A program made the position numbers and the translations under genes. DNA of 64,000 bases, taken from NCBI RefSeq assembly GCF_023273895.1, contig NZ_CP096883.1:3410001-3474000 (forward strand), given 5' to 3'. Below, one piece after another: positions 35,469 to 44,712 of the stretch (position 1 is its first letter; each line of letters opens with the position of its first letter). Source of the stretch: Sphingobacterium sp. PCS056 (GTDB taxonomy: Bacteria; Bacteroidota; Bacteroidia; Sphingobacteriales; Sphingobacteriaceae). Under the pieces are notes generated by a model. The model was not told where the DNA came from, did no database searches, and saw only the letters and a program-made list of their open reading frames with translations.

Positions 35469-36644
35469 TTACCTTTTATAATTGTCTTTAGCTACCTTTT
35501 TATAAATTTCTTCCTGTTCTCTTAACACATTATTTTCCCTTTGAATTTCTGCGATGAGTTCTTTTTCTGAGGGTAATTCAAGCAAATATTTACTCACAAA
35601 TAATTGCTGATCGCTATCTGCAATAGCATATTCTACCAGTGCTTTGTTCTGATTAGTGACAAGCAGTATTCCTACAGGAGGGTTGTCATCTTTTTGCATT
35701 ATCTCCTTCTTATAATAGTTTACATAAGTTTTCAATTGGCCTATATGCTCATGCTTAGCTTCATCTACTTTTAGTTCTACTAAAACATGACATTTTAATA
35801 TGCGATGATAGAAAACGAGATCGATAAAGAAGTATTCGCCACCGATCAATATACGTTTTTGTTTAGACTCAAAACAAAAGCCGTGTCCCATTTCTAATAG
35901 AAAAGTCTCTAGATGATCCAATAGTGCCTTTTCAAGATCATTTTCGTAAACAACATCTTTAGGACTTATACCGAGAAATTCGAAGGTGAAGGGAGATTTA
36001 ATAATATCTTCCGGATTCATGCGTTCAGCCTTCTCATTTATAATTTTAGACAGTTGGTCAGGTTTCTTACTGATTCCACTCCTTTCAAAATAGAGTGTAT
36101 TGATTTGCCTTCTCAGTTCTCTTACACTCCATGTGTTTTTTATAGTTTCGATTTCAAAAAATTCTCTTTTACTTAGATCTGAAATGGATATCAATTCCAA
36201 GAAATGAGAATATGATAGCTTTGTAAGCAATTCTTCAGGCTTTATGCGGTCAGAATTAAACTGGTGATGCAATGATTTTTGGTATATATCGTTTTCAAAA
36301 TTAGTGTTTTGTAATTGGTCAGACACTGTCTGACTAATTAGATAACCCTTGTTTTCGAACATAGCCTTTATTGTAGCAAGGATGTTAGGATATGCAATAT
36401 AAAACTGTCTGCATAGTTTCAAATTTGTCTCAGACAATCCTTTGATCTTAATAGACAAAGCTAGATCAGAAAGTAATTTCTCACCATATTTAGCTCTATC
36501 TTCACCCTGTTGTTCAAATTCAACAATAGACAGACCAATCAGCCAATTGCGCACTGTTAGCGACTGGTTCACCGCTTTCGCTGCAGCAAGATATAACTCA
36601 CTGTGAGTATTTCGGATACTATTTACAAGTTTAGTAAATTTCAT
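35469..36644 (-). CDS. DUF1016 (YhcG-type) PD-(D/E)XK nuclease protein
   Basis: A 391-aa protein. The N-terminal DUF1016 domain contains AAKAVNQSLTVRNWLIGLSIVEFEQQG and later SWVRELRRQINT-like (TWSVRELRRQINTLYFERSG). The C-terminal YhcG nuclease domain has FLEMGHGFCFESKQKRI, then FFIDLVFYH and VLVELKV (Asp ... Glu-x-Lys). Family members occur in restriction and DNA-processing loci; the substrate is not known. Located within a recently inserted segment. Confidence 0.8.
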   Translation of the reverse strand: MKFTKLVNSIRNTHSELYLAAAKAVNQSLTVRNWLIGLSIVEFEQQGEDRAKYGEKLLSDLALSIKIKGLSETNLKLCRQFYIAYPNILATIKAMFENKGYLISQTVSDQLQNTNFENDIYQKSLHHQFNSDRIKPEELLTKLSYSHFLELISISDLSKREFFEIETIKNTWSVRELRRQINTLYFERSGISKKPDQLSKIINEKAERMNPEDIIKSPFTFEFLGISPKDVVYENDLEKALLDHLETFLLEMGHGFCFESKQKRILIGGEYFFIDLVFYHRILKCHVLVELKVDEAKHEHIGQLKTYVNYYKKEIMQKDDNPPVGILLVTNQNKALVEYAIADSDQQLFVSKYLLELPSEKELIAEIQRENNVLREQEEIYKKVAKDNYKR

Positions 36645-36958
36645 ATGTTTATGTTCAAGTTATCCTGAGCCTATCCATTTCATCTATTCCTTCACTATAC
36701 TGCCCGATTTCCACTCTTATTGTATCGTATTTTAGATTTGCTTGTAACAATTGTTTAGCTAAACTAATATACATAAAGTTTCACTAACGTAGCGAAGTAC
36801 AAGGAGATAATCCATATCCATAGCAGATACGCTCAGTTGGGATCTCTTTCAAAGTATTGTTGCCAGATCGACTACATTGTCGCTCCAGTTCTAACATCTT
36901 TTAAACCTTATAAATTCAAAACCAAATACAATTGAGTCATCCATAAATGATATTAATC
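36645..36958. other. Intergenic stretch, no gene seen
   Basis: 314 bp, AT-rich. It contains TTAGCTAAACTAATATAC near 36755, partly similar to the CTAA/TTAG elements before the repair cassette, and no open frame worth calling. It ends at the right copy of the 146-bp direct repeat. Confidence 0.4.
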
Positions 36959-37104
36959 AAAAGTTTATATTGAAAAATCTGTACGCAGACTAAACCGTCA
37001 TTTTCTTATATTCGTATCAACAACACGATACCGTTATGCTATACAATCCATTTGAACAACTCACTCGTGCTACTTTTCAGGAATTTTTGGAACAGGGCTA
37101 CCGT
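36959..37104 (+). repeat. 146-bp direct repeat, right copy
   Basis: Matches 35022-35167. It includes the 3' end of the GNAT gene (with its stop codon) and the start of the intact 157-aa gene. Confidence 0.85.
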
Positions 37105-37509
37105 GATTTTGTACTGCAGCGTTTCGAGTGGCCCGATGTTCTCAAAGGAACAGGTTTTCTCCTTTCGCCATATTGGTCAGCCGAAGAAGCACATGCACAT
37201 GCTGCAGAACTGGGCCCCAAGGAAGGGAAAGCCATACAGATACCGGCAGATGCCCACAATATACAACAGTTATTGGAAACCAATTCCGGCTATCGCATTT
37301 TCAACAATCGCTTTCGCGAAGAAAAGTGGGACAAGCGTATGCTACGCATGTACGAAAGCAAGATTGTCGGTTACCTCCGTAACCAGACCACTTTTAAGAG
37401 GAAAGATCCGATCGATATTCTCTTTACCCTCGAACATGGGCGCGTCTGGGCGATCATTACCGATGGTAAGACACAAAAGAAAGTCAGGGCTATTGAACTC
37501 ATCAGTTAA
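37036..37509 (+). CDS. Conserved 157-aa protein of the repair cassette
   Basis: A 157-aa protein starting MLYNPFEQLTR, with LRNQTTFKRKDPIDILFTLEHGRVWAII near the end. No catalytic motif is seen. Its position between the dnaE-type and SRAP genes, and its 5' fragment behind the relic dnaE, indicate that it belongs to the cassette. High-GC codon use like the polymerases. A role in damage tolerance is inferred from company only. Confidence 0.65.
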   Translation: MLYNPFEQLTRATFQEFLEQGYRDFVLQRFEWPDVLKGTGFLLSPYWSAEEAHAHAAELGPKEGKAIQIPADAHNIQQLLETNSGYRIFNNRFREEKWDKRMLRMYESKIVGYLRNQTTFKRKDPIDILFTLEHGRVWAIITDGKTQKKVRAIELIS

Positions 37510-37578
37510 TAGCCGCAGACAAAACAAATGCATACATCACCGTGTTTAACAAGAAACATACTATCAATATAAACAACT

Positions 37579-38379
37579 ATGTGCTGGGACATATCACTTT
37601 ATTCCGATCTTGAAATCGTCAAGAAAGCATTCCCTAAGTTACGGGACGAACGCAAACAGCTCGATTACGACTACCGTTATTTTGAAAATGTGCAGGCCAT
37701 CACCTTTCCCGCATATCCCATTATCTACAAAGACAAAGAAGGCGAGGAGCTGGGCTTACTTGAAATGGAGTGGGGCGTATTGCCTACCTATATCAAAGAT
37801 CCCAAAGAGCAGGAAGACCGCCGTCGCAATATGATCAATGTGCGGAGCGAGCGGATCCTTGCCGATAGTAAATCCTATTGGCATAGACTCAAAAATCAAC
37901 GTTGTCTTATCCCTGTATCCGGCACCTTTGAGCACCGTAAAGTACACGGATGGAAAAAGAAAGTACCCTATTTCATTGGAGAGAAAGGAAGAGAGATCTT
38001 CTATATCCCAGGTTTATACCAATGGCACGAGATTGTTGACGAGGAAGGAGAGATCCATAAAATAGGAAGTTTCGGTATGCTTACCCGTGAAGCCAATACC
38101 GTTATGGGCCAGATCCATAACGATGGACCGAACAAAAGACGAATGCCCTTATTCTTAACTCCTGAACTCGAACAGCAATGGCTATCCGCCAAAGATGAAG
38201 AAGCACTCATTCCTATTTTCAATTATGAGATCTCCGATCAGGAGCTGGATTACTATCCTGTTTATACTTTAAGAGGATATCCCAATAGGCCAGATGGAAA
38301 GCATCGGTACGAGCCCTATCAATGGTCAGATCTGCCACCTTTAGGACAGGATGGACCCATGCAGCAAAGTTTGTTTTAG
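37579..38379 (+). CDS. SRAP domain protein (YedK/HMCES type)
   Basis: A 266-aa protein beginning MCWD, so Cys2 becomes the N-terminal residue after Met removal and forms the covalent link to abasic sites. Other family blocks are NVRSER (near 93), RCLIPVSGTFEH (near 110), the GMLTREANTVMGQIHND helix and RRMPLFL. SRAP proteins protect abasic sites in single-stranded DNA and are often encoded with SOS polymerases, as here. Confidence 0.88.
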   Translation: MCWDISLYSDLEIVKKAFPKLRDERKQLDYDYRYFENVQAITFPAYPIIYKDKEGEELGLLEMEWGVLPTYIKDPKEQEDRRRNMINVRSERILADSKSYWHRLKNQRCLIPVSGTFEHRKVHGWKKKVPYFIGEKGREIFYIPGLYQWHEIVDEEGEIHKIGSFGMLTREANTVMGQIHNDGPNKRRMPLFLTPELEQQWLSAKDEEALIPIFNYEISDQELDYYPVYTLRGYPNRPDGKHRYEPYQWSDLPPLGQDGPMQQSLF

Positions 38380-38397
38380 TGATATGTGTAAGATCTT

Positions 38398-39030
38398 ATG
38401 AAGTTTGTCCCCCTGAGCAGAATTATACCATTAGAATTAAAGCGTAACGGTTATAACATTTTAACATCTAAAAATACAGTTGACGACGAAAACCCAACAT
38501 GGTATCCGTTAACTGTTCCAGATGTTGATGATTATTTGTTACACCTAGATTGTAGTGGAAGCTTTGTTCCTATGGAAGAGCAAGCGCTATTGGTCATTGA
38601 CGATGCACTTGCCAATATAGATGAGGAGCAGCTTTCAGGAGAAGTATTTATAGAAATAGATCATTTAGGAGAGTTGGAGGATAAAATTCAGTTTTACGGC
38701 AAGCAGTATAAGTTTATCTCCAATCCAGAATATTATGTTTTTTCATTCGATCCAAAGCGGGTCTTAATACGTAATTATGCCTTGCGCACTGGCAATCATC
38801 TTCTCTATTTAGCTTATATTGGCGTAAATTATCCCACTCATATCATCGATGAGATGCAAGATCTTGAAGATCTAACCCGATCCCTGATCTGTCTAGATCA
38901 AGAACAGGCAAGGGAATGGTTTAGCACACATGATGTTAGTATGGTACAACCCGATATCTCAATATATGACAAGGATGTTATTTTAACCATTTTTTTACTT
39001 GGAAAGGATCAACAAATAACGATTCCTTAA
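38398..39030 (+). CDS. Hypothetical protein, possibly truncated by stop
   Basis: A 210-aa acidic protein (MKFVPLSRIIPLELKRNGYNI...) with no recognised family. After the TAA at 39028-39030 the same frame stays open for 30 codons reading like coding sequence (EEKDELVYNLMHREELLQLRD...), ending TAG at 39121-39123. So the gene may once have been 242 codons and been cut by a nonsense change. It begins 18 nt after the SRAP stop, but its base composition is lower in GC. Confidence 0.55.
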   Translation: MKFVPLSRIIPLELKRNGYNILTSKNTVDDENPTWYPLTVPDVDDYLLHLDCSGSFVPMEEQALLVIDDALANIDEEQLSGEVFIEIDHLGELEDKIQFYGKQYKFISNPEYYVFSFDPKRVLIRNYALRTGNHLLYLAYIGVNYPTHIIDEMQDLEDLTRSLICLDQEQAREWFSTHDVSMVQPDISIYDKDVILTIFLLGKDQQITIP

Positions 39031-39170
39031 GAAGAAAAGGATGAGCTGGTTTATAACTTGATGCACAGAGAAGAACTTCTGCAACTCCGTGATCTGTTTT
39101 GGATAGATCCGCGAGTAAATTAGTGGATCATTATTTCAATATTTATTTGTTAATGGTTGAGATGGAGTAA

Positions 39171-39302
39171 ATGACAGATGATGAGGATTATGTTGATAAC
39201 GAAAAGCTCAATAAATCATCTTTTTACTTACTGCAGAGTCATTTATTGTGGCGAAGGAGAATCCGTATTAAGAAAAGTGAAAGTCTAATAAAAAAGAGGT
39301 AA
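39171..39302 (+). CDS. Possible small basic protein, 43 aa
   Basis: ATG at 39171 opens a 43-codon frame: an acidic start (MTDDEDYVDNEK) and a very basic end (WRRRIRIKKSESLIKKR). There is no clear ribosome binding site. It could be chance or the end of a decayed gene. Between 39124 and 39375 nothing else is seen. Confidence 0.25.
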   Translation: MTDDEDYVDNEKLNKSSFYLLQSHLLWRRRIRIKKSESLIKKR

Positions 39303-39375
39303 TATTGTTAGAACACCGGCTTGAATTAGGATTTATATTTTATAATTTAATTAATAGCTTTAAAGTAATTAAGTA

Positions 39376-39876
39376 ATGTTTGATTTTTGGAAATTTTATA
39401 AAGGACTGTTTAGTAGGGATAATTATTTCGACAATTATTGGGATAAGTTCCCTGAGGGGCGACATTTACAGTTTAAAAAAGAAACACTTTCTTTACTGAA
39501 AAACAATGTTGCAAATAAAGATGAAAAGGGATTAGCTAATACCTTAGCAGTTCTTTGTAGTGATGGAGCAGACAGCGATTATACAGATATTTTGCTACAA
39601 CTTTTAGATGAGAAATGGCACATTTCTGAAGAGGACATTATAACCGTTCTTGAATTAATTAAAGACCCTCAAAGTGTGAACAAATTATATGAAGTTGCTC
39701 TTGACGTTCCTGATTACGATGAAATGAGAGCTATAGCAAAAAAATGTATATGGGCATTAAGTGCAGTTAATACACCTGAAGCAGTTCAAAAGTTAAAGTT
39801 GTTAACAAAAGTTGATGACCCAATTATAAAGGAAAATGCAATATTTGAACTTGAAGTGGTTCTCAAAAAGAAATAA
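39376..39876 (+). CDS. HEAT-repeat-like small protein
   Basis: A 166-aa all-alpha protein. Successive helix pairs (KKETLSLLKNNVANKDEKGLANTLAVLC, DYTDILLQLLDEKWHISEEDIITVLELI, TPEAVQKLKLLTKVDDPIIKENAIFEL) fit HEAT-like repeats. Proteins of this kind occur as toxin immunity factors. It is next to another immunity-like, broken gene. Partner unknown. Confidence 0.55.
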   Translation: MFDFWKFYKGLFSRDNYFDNYWDKFPEGRHLQFKKETLSLLKNNVANKDEKGLANTLAVLCSDGADSDYTDILLQLLDEKWHISEEDIITVLELIKDPQSVNKLYEVALDVPDYDEMRAIAKKCIWALSAVNTPEAVQKLKLLTKVDDPIIKENAIFELEVVLKKK

Positions 39877-39962
39877 CTGGTAAGGTAATTATGATTTGGA
39901 GGAAATAACAAAAAAGTTTTGAAAATATGCTTGATTGCAGGTATTACACTACAAAAAACTGA

Positions 39963-40532
39963 ATGACGACAAAAAAGGCATATGAACTATTAGCATCTTT
40001 GCCAGTTTATGGACCAATGGATGTGTCAGTAACAGAAAGTGGAGAACCATTTTATTCCGAAGGTTTTCCTGTTCGTTTCTATAAAAATGACGGCACAGAA
40101 TGGGTAGCGAACTTTCAACCAGGTTGGACAGACTTTGCAGAAATTATAGAACTTGAAAAAACACAAAACTTGTTAGTAATTGCTCGTGGCACTTGTTACA
40201 TAATGAATCCCAACGACACAAAACCTATCGACGTTTTCGGAGTTGGCTATTGCGATATTTTGAAAGCAAGTAAAAATAGATATGTATTTCAAGACTAGAT
40301 CGACCCCACAATTTTTGAGCAAGATGGAACACATTGGAATACAGAACGAATTTCTTGGGATGGATTAGCAGAAATTAAAGTTGAAAATAATTTAGTATCG
40401 GGATTAGCGTTTTATCCAATGAATGATGCTGACGAATGGATTGAGTTTCAGTATGACCTTGACACAAAAACTTTGACGGGTGGAAGTTTTATTCATTTTG
40501 AGAATAAAAAACCTTGGTGGAAAATATGGTAA
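39963..40532 (+). pseudogene. Immunity-like gene interrupted by in-frame TAG
   Basis: The frame MTTKKAYELLASLPVYGPMD runs 111 codons to TAG (40296-40298). It then continues without shift for 78 more codons (IDPTIFEQDGTHWNTERISW ... WWKIW) to TAA at 40530-40532. The composition after the stop is clearly coding. The full product would be about 189 aa. A single nonsense change is the simplest explanation. No named family recognised. Confidence 0.7.
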
Positions 40533-40606
40533 CAGAAAAGTTTGCTTGCCCCTGTTGTGGCTACAAGACATTTATAGAAAGATCCAATGGCTTAATAAAA
40601 AAAATA

Positions 40607-40637
40607 CTAATATATTTAGTTTTTATTCGTATCTTTA
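40607..40637 (+). promoter_or_regulatory. CTAA-N5-TTAG site and -7-like box before Rpn gene
   Basis: CTAA-TATAT-TTAG at 40607-40619, part of a 15-base ACTAATATATTTAGT element, lies 10 nt before TATCTTTA (40630-40637), 28 nt upstream of the ATG at 40665. The same arrangement with TATCTTTG is at 51357-51387. The motif also stands before the DinB-type gene. Confidence 0.45.
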
Positions 40638-40664
40638 TTACTGTTAACCAATTGATAAACCGTT

Positions 40665-41627
40665 ATGAGTGTACATTCAAGACGTTTAAAGCCGCCTAAG
40701 AAGAATGATGAGCTTTTGAAAGCCATTTTTGAGGATAATTTTCCTGATTTTTTGCGGTTTATGTATCCAGATGCCGATGCTACCTTTGATCTCGGGCGTG
40801 GATTGACTTTCATGGATAAAGAATTGTTGGAGATCATTCCCTATCGTGAGCGTAAAAAAGGGAAGCGTGTCGCAGATCTTCTGGTCAAAGTTTATTTAAA
40901 AGACGGAAGCGAGAAGTGGATTTTAGTGAATACCGAAATTGAAGGCGGACATGATTCCGATTTCTCACATCGTATCTTTCAATATTTTTACAGACTACTA
41001 GACCGTTATCGAGTTCCTGTGGAGACCATTGCTGTTTTTACTGGAGGGCGTTCACAGCCATGTACTGATGAATACCATTTTGCAGTTTTCCGTACGTCAT
41101 TACGCTTTCAGTATTTGAGCTATCAAATTTTTGATCATGACGAATCACAGCTACTTGATATGGACAATATATTTGCGTATATTGTTTTGGCATGCCAGAA
41201 AGCTTTAGATGAAGATAAGATCCCAGAGCAGGAGCTCGCCGAACAGCGTAGTACAATCGCTCGAAGGCTCATCGAGACCAATAAGTATAGTAAAGATCGT
41301 ATAATGAGCTTTTTAGTTTTTTTAAAGAGTTTTCTTTTTATACGAGATAAAGAAATAAATAGTAACTTTGATCAATACATTTATCAAGTGACAGGAGGCA
41401 CAATCGAAATGGGTGTAATAGAAACAATCAAACGACAAGAAAGAGAAAAAGGAATTCAGTCTGGAATAGAAAAAGGGATAGAGAAAGGGATAGAAAAAGG
41501 AATTGAAAGAGGCAAGCGAGAAGAATCTATCGCCATTGCTTTAGAGTTCAAAAAAATGGGCTTGCCTATTGCAGATATTGCAAAAGGTACAGGTCTTACC
41601 ATCGACGAGATTGAAAAACTGAAATAA
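40665..41627 (+). CDS. Rpn-type PD-(D/E)XK nuclease, full length
   Basis: A 320-aa protein starting MSVHSRRLKPPKKNDELLKAIFEDNF. The catalytic block is RVADLLVKVYLKDGSEKWILVNTEIEG (residues about 63-90), followed by FSHRIFQYFYRLLDRY. The C-terminal part has four GIEK/GIER units and the shared tail AKGTGLTIDEIEKLK. It is a different family branch from the 313-aa copies at 11879 and 15227, yet the last about 30 codons and the following terminator are almost the same. 40828-41627 duplicates the left edge of the window. Confidence 0.85.
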   Translation: MSVHSRRLKPPKKNDELLKAIFEDNFPDFLRFMYPDADATFDLGRGLTFMDKELLEIIPYRERKKGKRVADLLVKVYLKDGSEKWILVNTEIEGGHDSDFSHRIFQYFYRLLDRYRVPVETIAVFTGGRSQPCTDEYHFAVFRTSLRFQYLSYQIFDHDESQLLDMDNIFAYIVLACQKALDEDKIPEQELAEQRSTIARRLIETNKYSKDRIMSFLVFLKSFLFIRDKEINSNFDQYIYQVTGGTIEMGVIETIKRQEREKGIQSGIEKGIEKGIEKGIERGKREESIAIALEFKKMGLPIADIAKGTGLTIDEIEKLK

Positions 41628-41643
41628 AACTCAGATCATATAA

Positions 41644-41687
41644 AAAACGTATAAAGCCATTCTGTTAAGAATGGCTTTATACGTTTT
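41644..41687 (+). terminator. Terminator after full-length Rpn gene
   Basis: A perfect 20-bp stem (41644-41663 with 41668-41687) around GTTA, ending in T residues. Confidence 0.85.
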
Positions 41688-41770
41688 ATACCCTCCTTAC
41701 GGTTTACCGTATCCACTAATCAAACCAATCCATTATTTTCGGGCTTTTAAAACAGTATTCATCATACACC

Positions 41771-42839
41771 ATGATCGTTACCAGTACCCATACCATCGAG
41801 GGGAGAGAAGTCCTGCGTTATTTTGATCCCATATCAGCAACAGCTGTTATTGGAGCGAATGCTTTGGGTGCAATCCGGAGCGAGCTTCGTAGCGTTTGCT
41901 TCGCAGATCCCTTCGGGATTCTTCGGTGGGTACTCCCGCAATTATGAAAACAAAAATAGGAGCTATATAAGAGCGTAGTGGAGTCTTTAAAGCAAAATGC
42001 ACGAAGCTATCGGGCAAATGCTGTTATAGGCTTCAGCGTCCATATTGATGAGCTCTCGGGCAAAGGAACGCCAATCGTTTATGATCACCGCTATCGGTAC
42101 ACCTGTATTGCTCAATGAAATTAAACATATACAAGCTGAAGCGGTAGGTGGAGATATCGATGGATCTGTTATTAAGAACAAAGTCAAAGCAAGCTTGATC
42201 ATAGAACGCTATACCGGTATCTATACCATGGACAATGCTACAGCCGATTTTATAGCTACATCCCGATTGACCGAATTTGTACCCTTGCTATTCAAAGCGA
42301 TGAATGAAACAGGGGAGGATCAAGAATTCAAAGACCGTCAAGCCACGCTCTCCCGTTATTTTGATTTCCTGGACAAAGATCAAGCTATAGCCATACTCTA
42401 TGGACAATTGCTATCCGATGATTTAACCGGTGCGCAGTTTAAAATCATTAACAAAGCGATCAGCGGTTCCAATCTTATCGATTACGATCAGGTGGCGAAA
42501 CTGTTAGCAGGATCTTTATTGGCAAAAAAGACAGCGCTGAAAGTACTTATCTTAGACAAAGACTGGTATTCCGCTGAAGATATTGCCTATCTACAGACAT
42601 TGAAAGGAGAGGGCTTGGTACAGCTATTTCCAGAAGTAGTGACAGTTAAAGAATCAAAGGGCATGTTTTCATCGGGAAAAGAAGTATGGGAATGTTTATG
42701 TGGCAATAGTAATAAGCTTGATGCTACAGCATGTAGTTCTTGTACCAAAGATAAACGAGGCTTTTGTTCTGAAGAATTAAAATCCGAGGCTGTGCGGAAC
42801 CTGATTAACCGGAGATTAGCGGTTATTGAAGGAATTTAA
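41771..42839 (+). pseudogene. YbjQ-like zinc-ribbon gene, frameshifted
   Basis: Starts MIVTSTHTIEGREVLRYFDP at 41771 and would encode about 355 aa. It has a 29-bp hairpin-bearing insertion near 41890-41920, small deletions near 41950, and an extra base near 42070 that turns the MFMITAIGT frame into VYDHRYRYTCIAQ-stop. The 3' part from 42090 is open to TAA at 42837-42839 and includes the zinc ribbon WECLCGNSN ... CSSC and a helical tail (NLINRRLAVIEGI). This is the only copy in the window that keeps the natural 3' end. Confidence 0.75.
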
Positions 42840-43018
42840 TAGTGAAAACAACTATTTTACTTTTTAATGTTTAATTTTCACGGTATATTGTGGTTGATTT
42901 TGTGTGAAAAAGTATAAAGCCAATTATTTATTAACAGTTTATATTGATGTGTCAAATTGCGAATGTTTAGGATATTACATACTAAATGATAAACCACGTA
43001 TAATTGAATTTTTAGATT

Positions 43019-44712
43019 ATGATAGTAAACTACGTCCGAATCGAGAATTATAGGAATTTTAAGTATTTTGAAACCACTTTAAATAAGTTGGCCATTATTA
43101 TAGGTGAAAATGATTCTGGTAAATCTAACTTTCTTCACGCCTTAAAACTTCCTTTTGTTCAAATGAACTTGAATTCAGAAGCAAAAATCTTTTGTCGTTA
43201 GATTTTAATGCAGAATGCGTTAAACAATTTTATGATAAGATAAAAAGTGATGCTGATGACAAGGAGTTGTCTGGTAGTATTCCAAGAATAAGGGTTACAG
43301 TACGATTTGAAAATGTTGGAAATGATCATTATGCCAAAGCTATAGTAGGAAACTGGATAAAAACTGAAAATGGCAATACTTTTTATGAAATTCAGTACAA
43401 TTACCAACCTAAAAACGAGAAAGACTTTCTTGAATTGACAAAGAAGCTTATACAGACTAGTGATTCAAATAAGAATGATCTCTCGCTACTGATACCTGCA
43501 GAACTTTATGAGTATTCGATAATCTCTACTAATAATTTTAAGACTATTCCTTACAACGATCTTAAACATATTACTATAAACTCTATCAATGCTGAACGGG
43601 ATGATTTCTCGGAATCAAGTTCTATGAAATCAAATAGTATTTTGACGCGTTTGTTGGAAAAGAAGCTTAGTAAAGATGAAAAAGCTAAGATTCACGAGGC
43701 TTACTTTGGATTTTTTAAAGAGATTAAAGATCAGGATAATTTTAAAAAGATATTTACACGGGATGTGGAATTTCCTGATCTGGATCGGTTTGTTGCCAAT
43801 ATTGACTGTATACCAAATCTTGCGAATCTGAAAAATATATTGTCTAATATTACCTTGGCTTATGGTGACGAGTTTTTATATCAAAAGGGGCTTGGCCAGC
43901 GAAATATTATTTTCATTATATTATTTTTTCAACATTTTAAAAGTAATAAGTCCTGTTTTAATTTAAGCTTTATCGAAGAACCAGAATCGCATCTTAGCAC
44001 GAATAATTTAAATTTGGTAATTGATTACATTAAGAAAAGTGTAGCGATCAGCGGCAATCTGTTTCAGACGATAATATCAAGTCATTCTCCTCAGGTAATT
44101 AATAAGCTTGAATTTGAAAATGTAATTGCTTTCTCTGGAAATATGGCTGTCTCTTTTAAAAATGTGGATAGTGCGTTGGTAAAATATTTATCGAAACGTC
44201 CCAATTTTGATATATTGAAATTGTTATTTTCCAATAGGATAATTCTAGTGGAAGGAACCACCGAAGAAATGTTTATTAATACAATACTGGATTTAGACAA
44301 AAATATCCTAACTAATATTGATGTAATAAGTATTAGCCAAAAAGGATATAAGACTTTTCTTGAAATATGGAAAAAATTAAATGAAGGAAATACTAAGAAA
44401 ATTGGTGTAATTCGTGATTATGATGATCAACCCAATGCAAAAATGGAGCACGATGCCTACGACAACAAAAAGACTATTTTCGTAGAGACTACAAAAGGAT
44501 ATACGTTGGAAGACGATATTGTTTCCACAGGAAATAACTGTGCACTTATATCAAAACACTTTGGTTTGAATAATGATGAGCAAACGGTCTCAGGTTTTTT
44601 AAAATCTAGTAAGGTGGATTATATGTTTGACCTTTGTAATGCGATGCAGGATGGAAGTATAGTAATTTCAATACCTGAACACATAACCTCTGTTTTAAAG
44701 AACTTGCAATGA
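43019..44712 (+). pseudogene. gajA: GajA-like OLD ATPase-nuclease, frameshifted
   Basis: Two frames (43019-43201 and 43192-44712) join into one 564-aa protein if the A5 run at 43183-43187 had six A. The N-terminal part has the ABC-type ATPase start YVRIENYRNFKYF and Walker A GENDSGKSN. The second part has FIEEPESHLS (Walker B/signature side), ISSHSPQVINKL and the Toprim motif ILVEGTTEEMFI. This is the OLD/GajA architecture. Its stop overlaps the helicase start (ATGA), as in Gabija systems. Either a lesion, a slippage-controlled gene or a sequencing error. Confidence 0.75.

Noticed and set aside
37052..37549. 165-aa frame overlapping the 157-aa gene in another phase
   Set aside because: The 157-aa frame is supported by the duplicated fragments and by a better start; the other phase has unlikely composition.
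43180..43205. Programmed -1 frameshifting in the GajA-like gene
   Set aside because: AAAAATC is not a good slippery heptamer and no downstream structure is evident; kept only as a lesser option.
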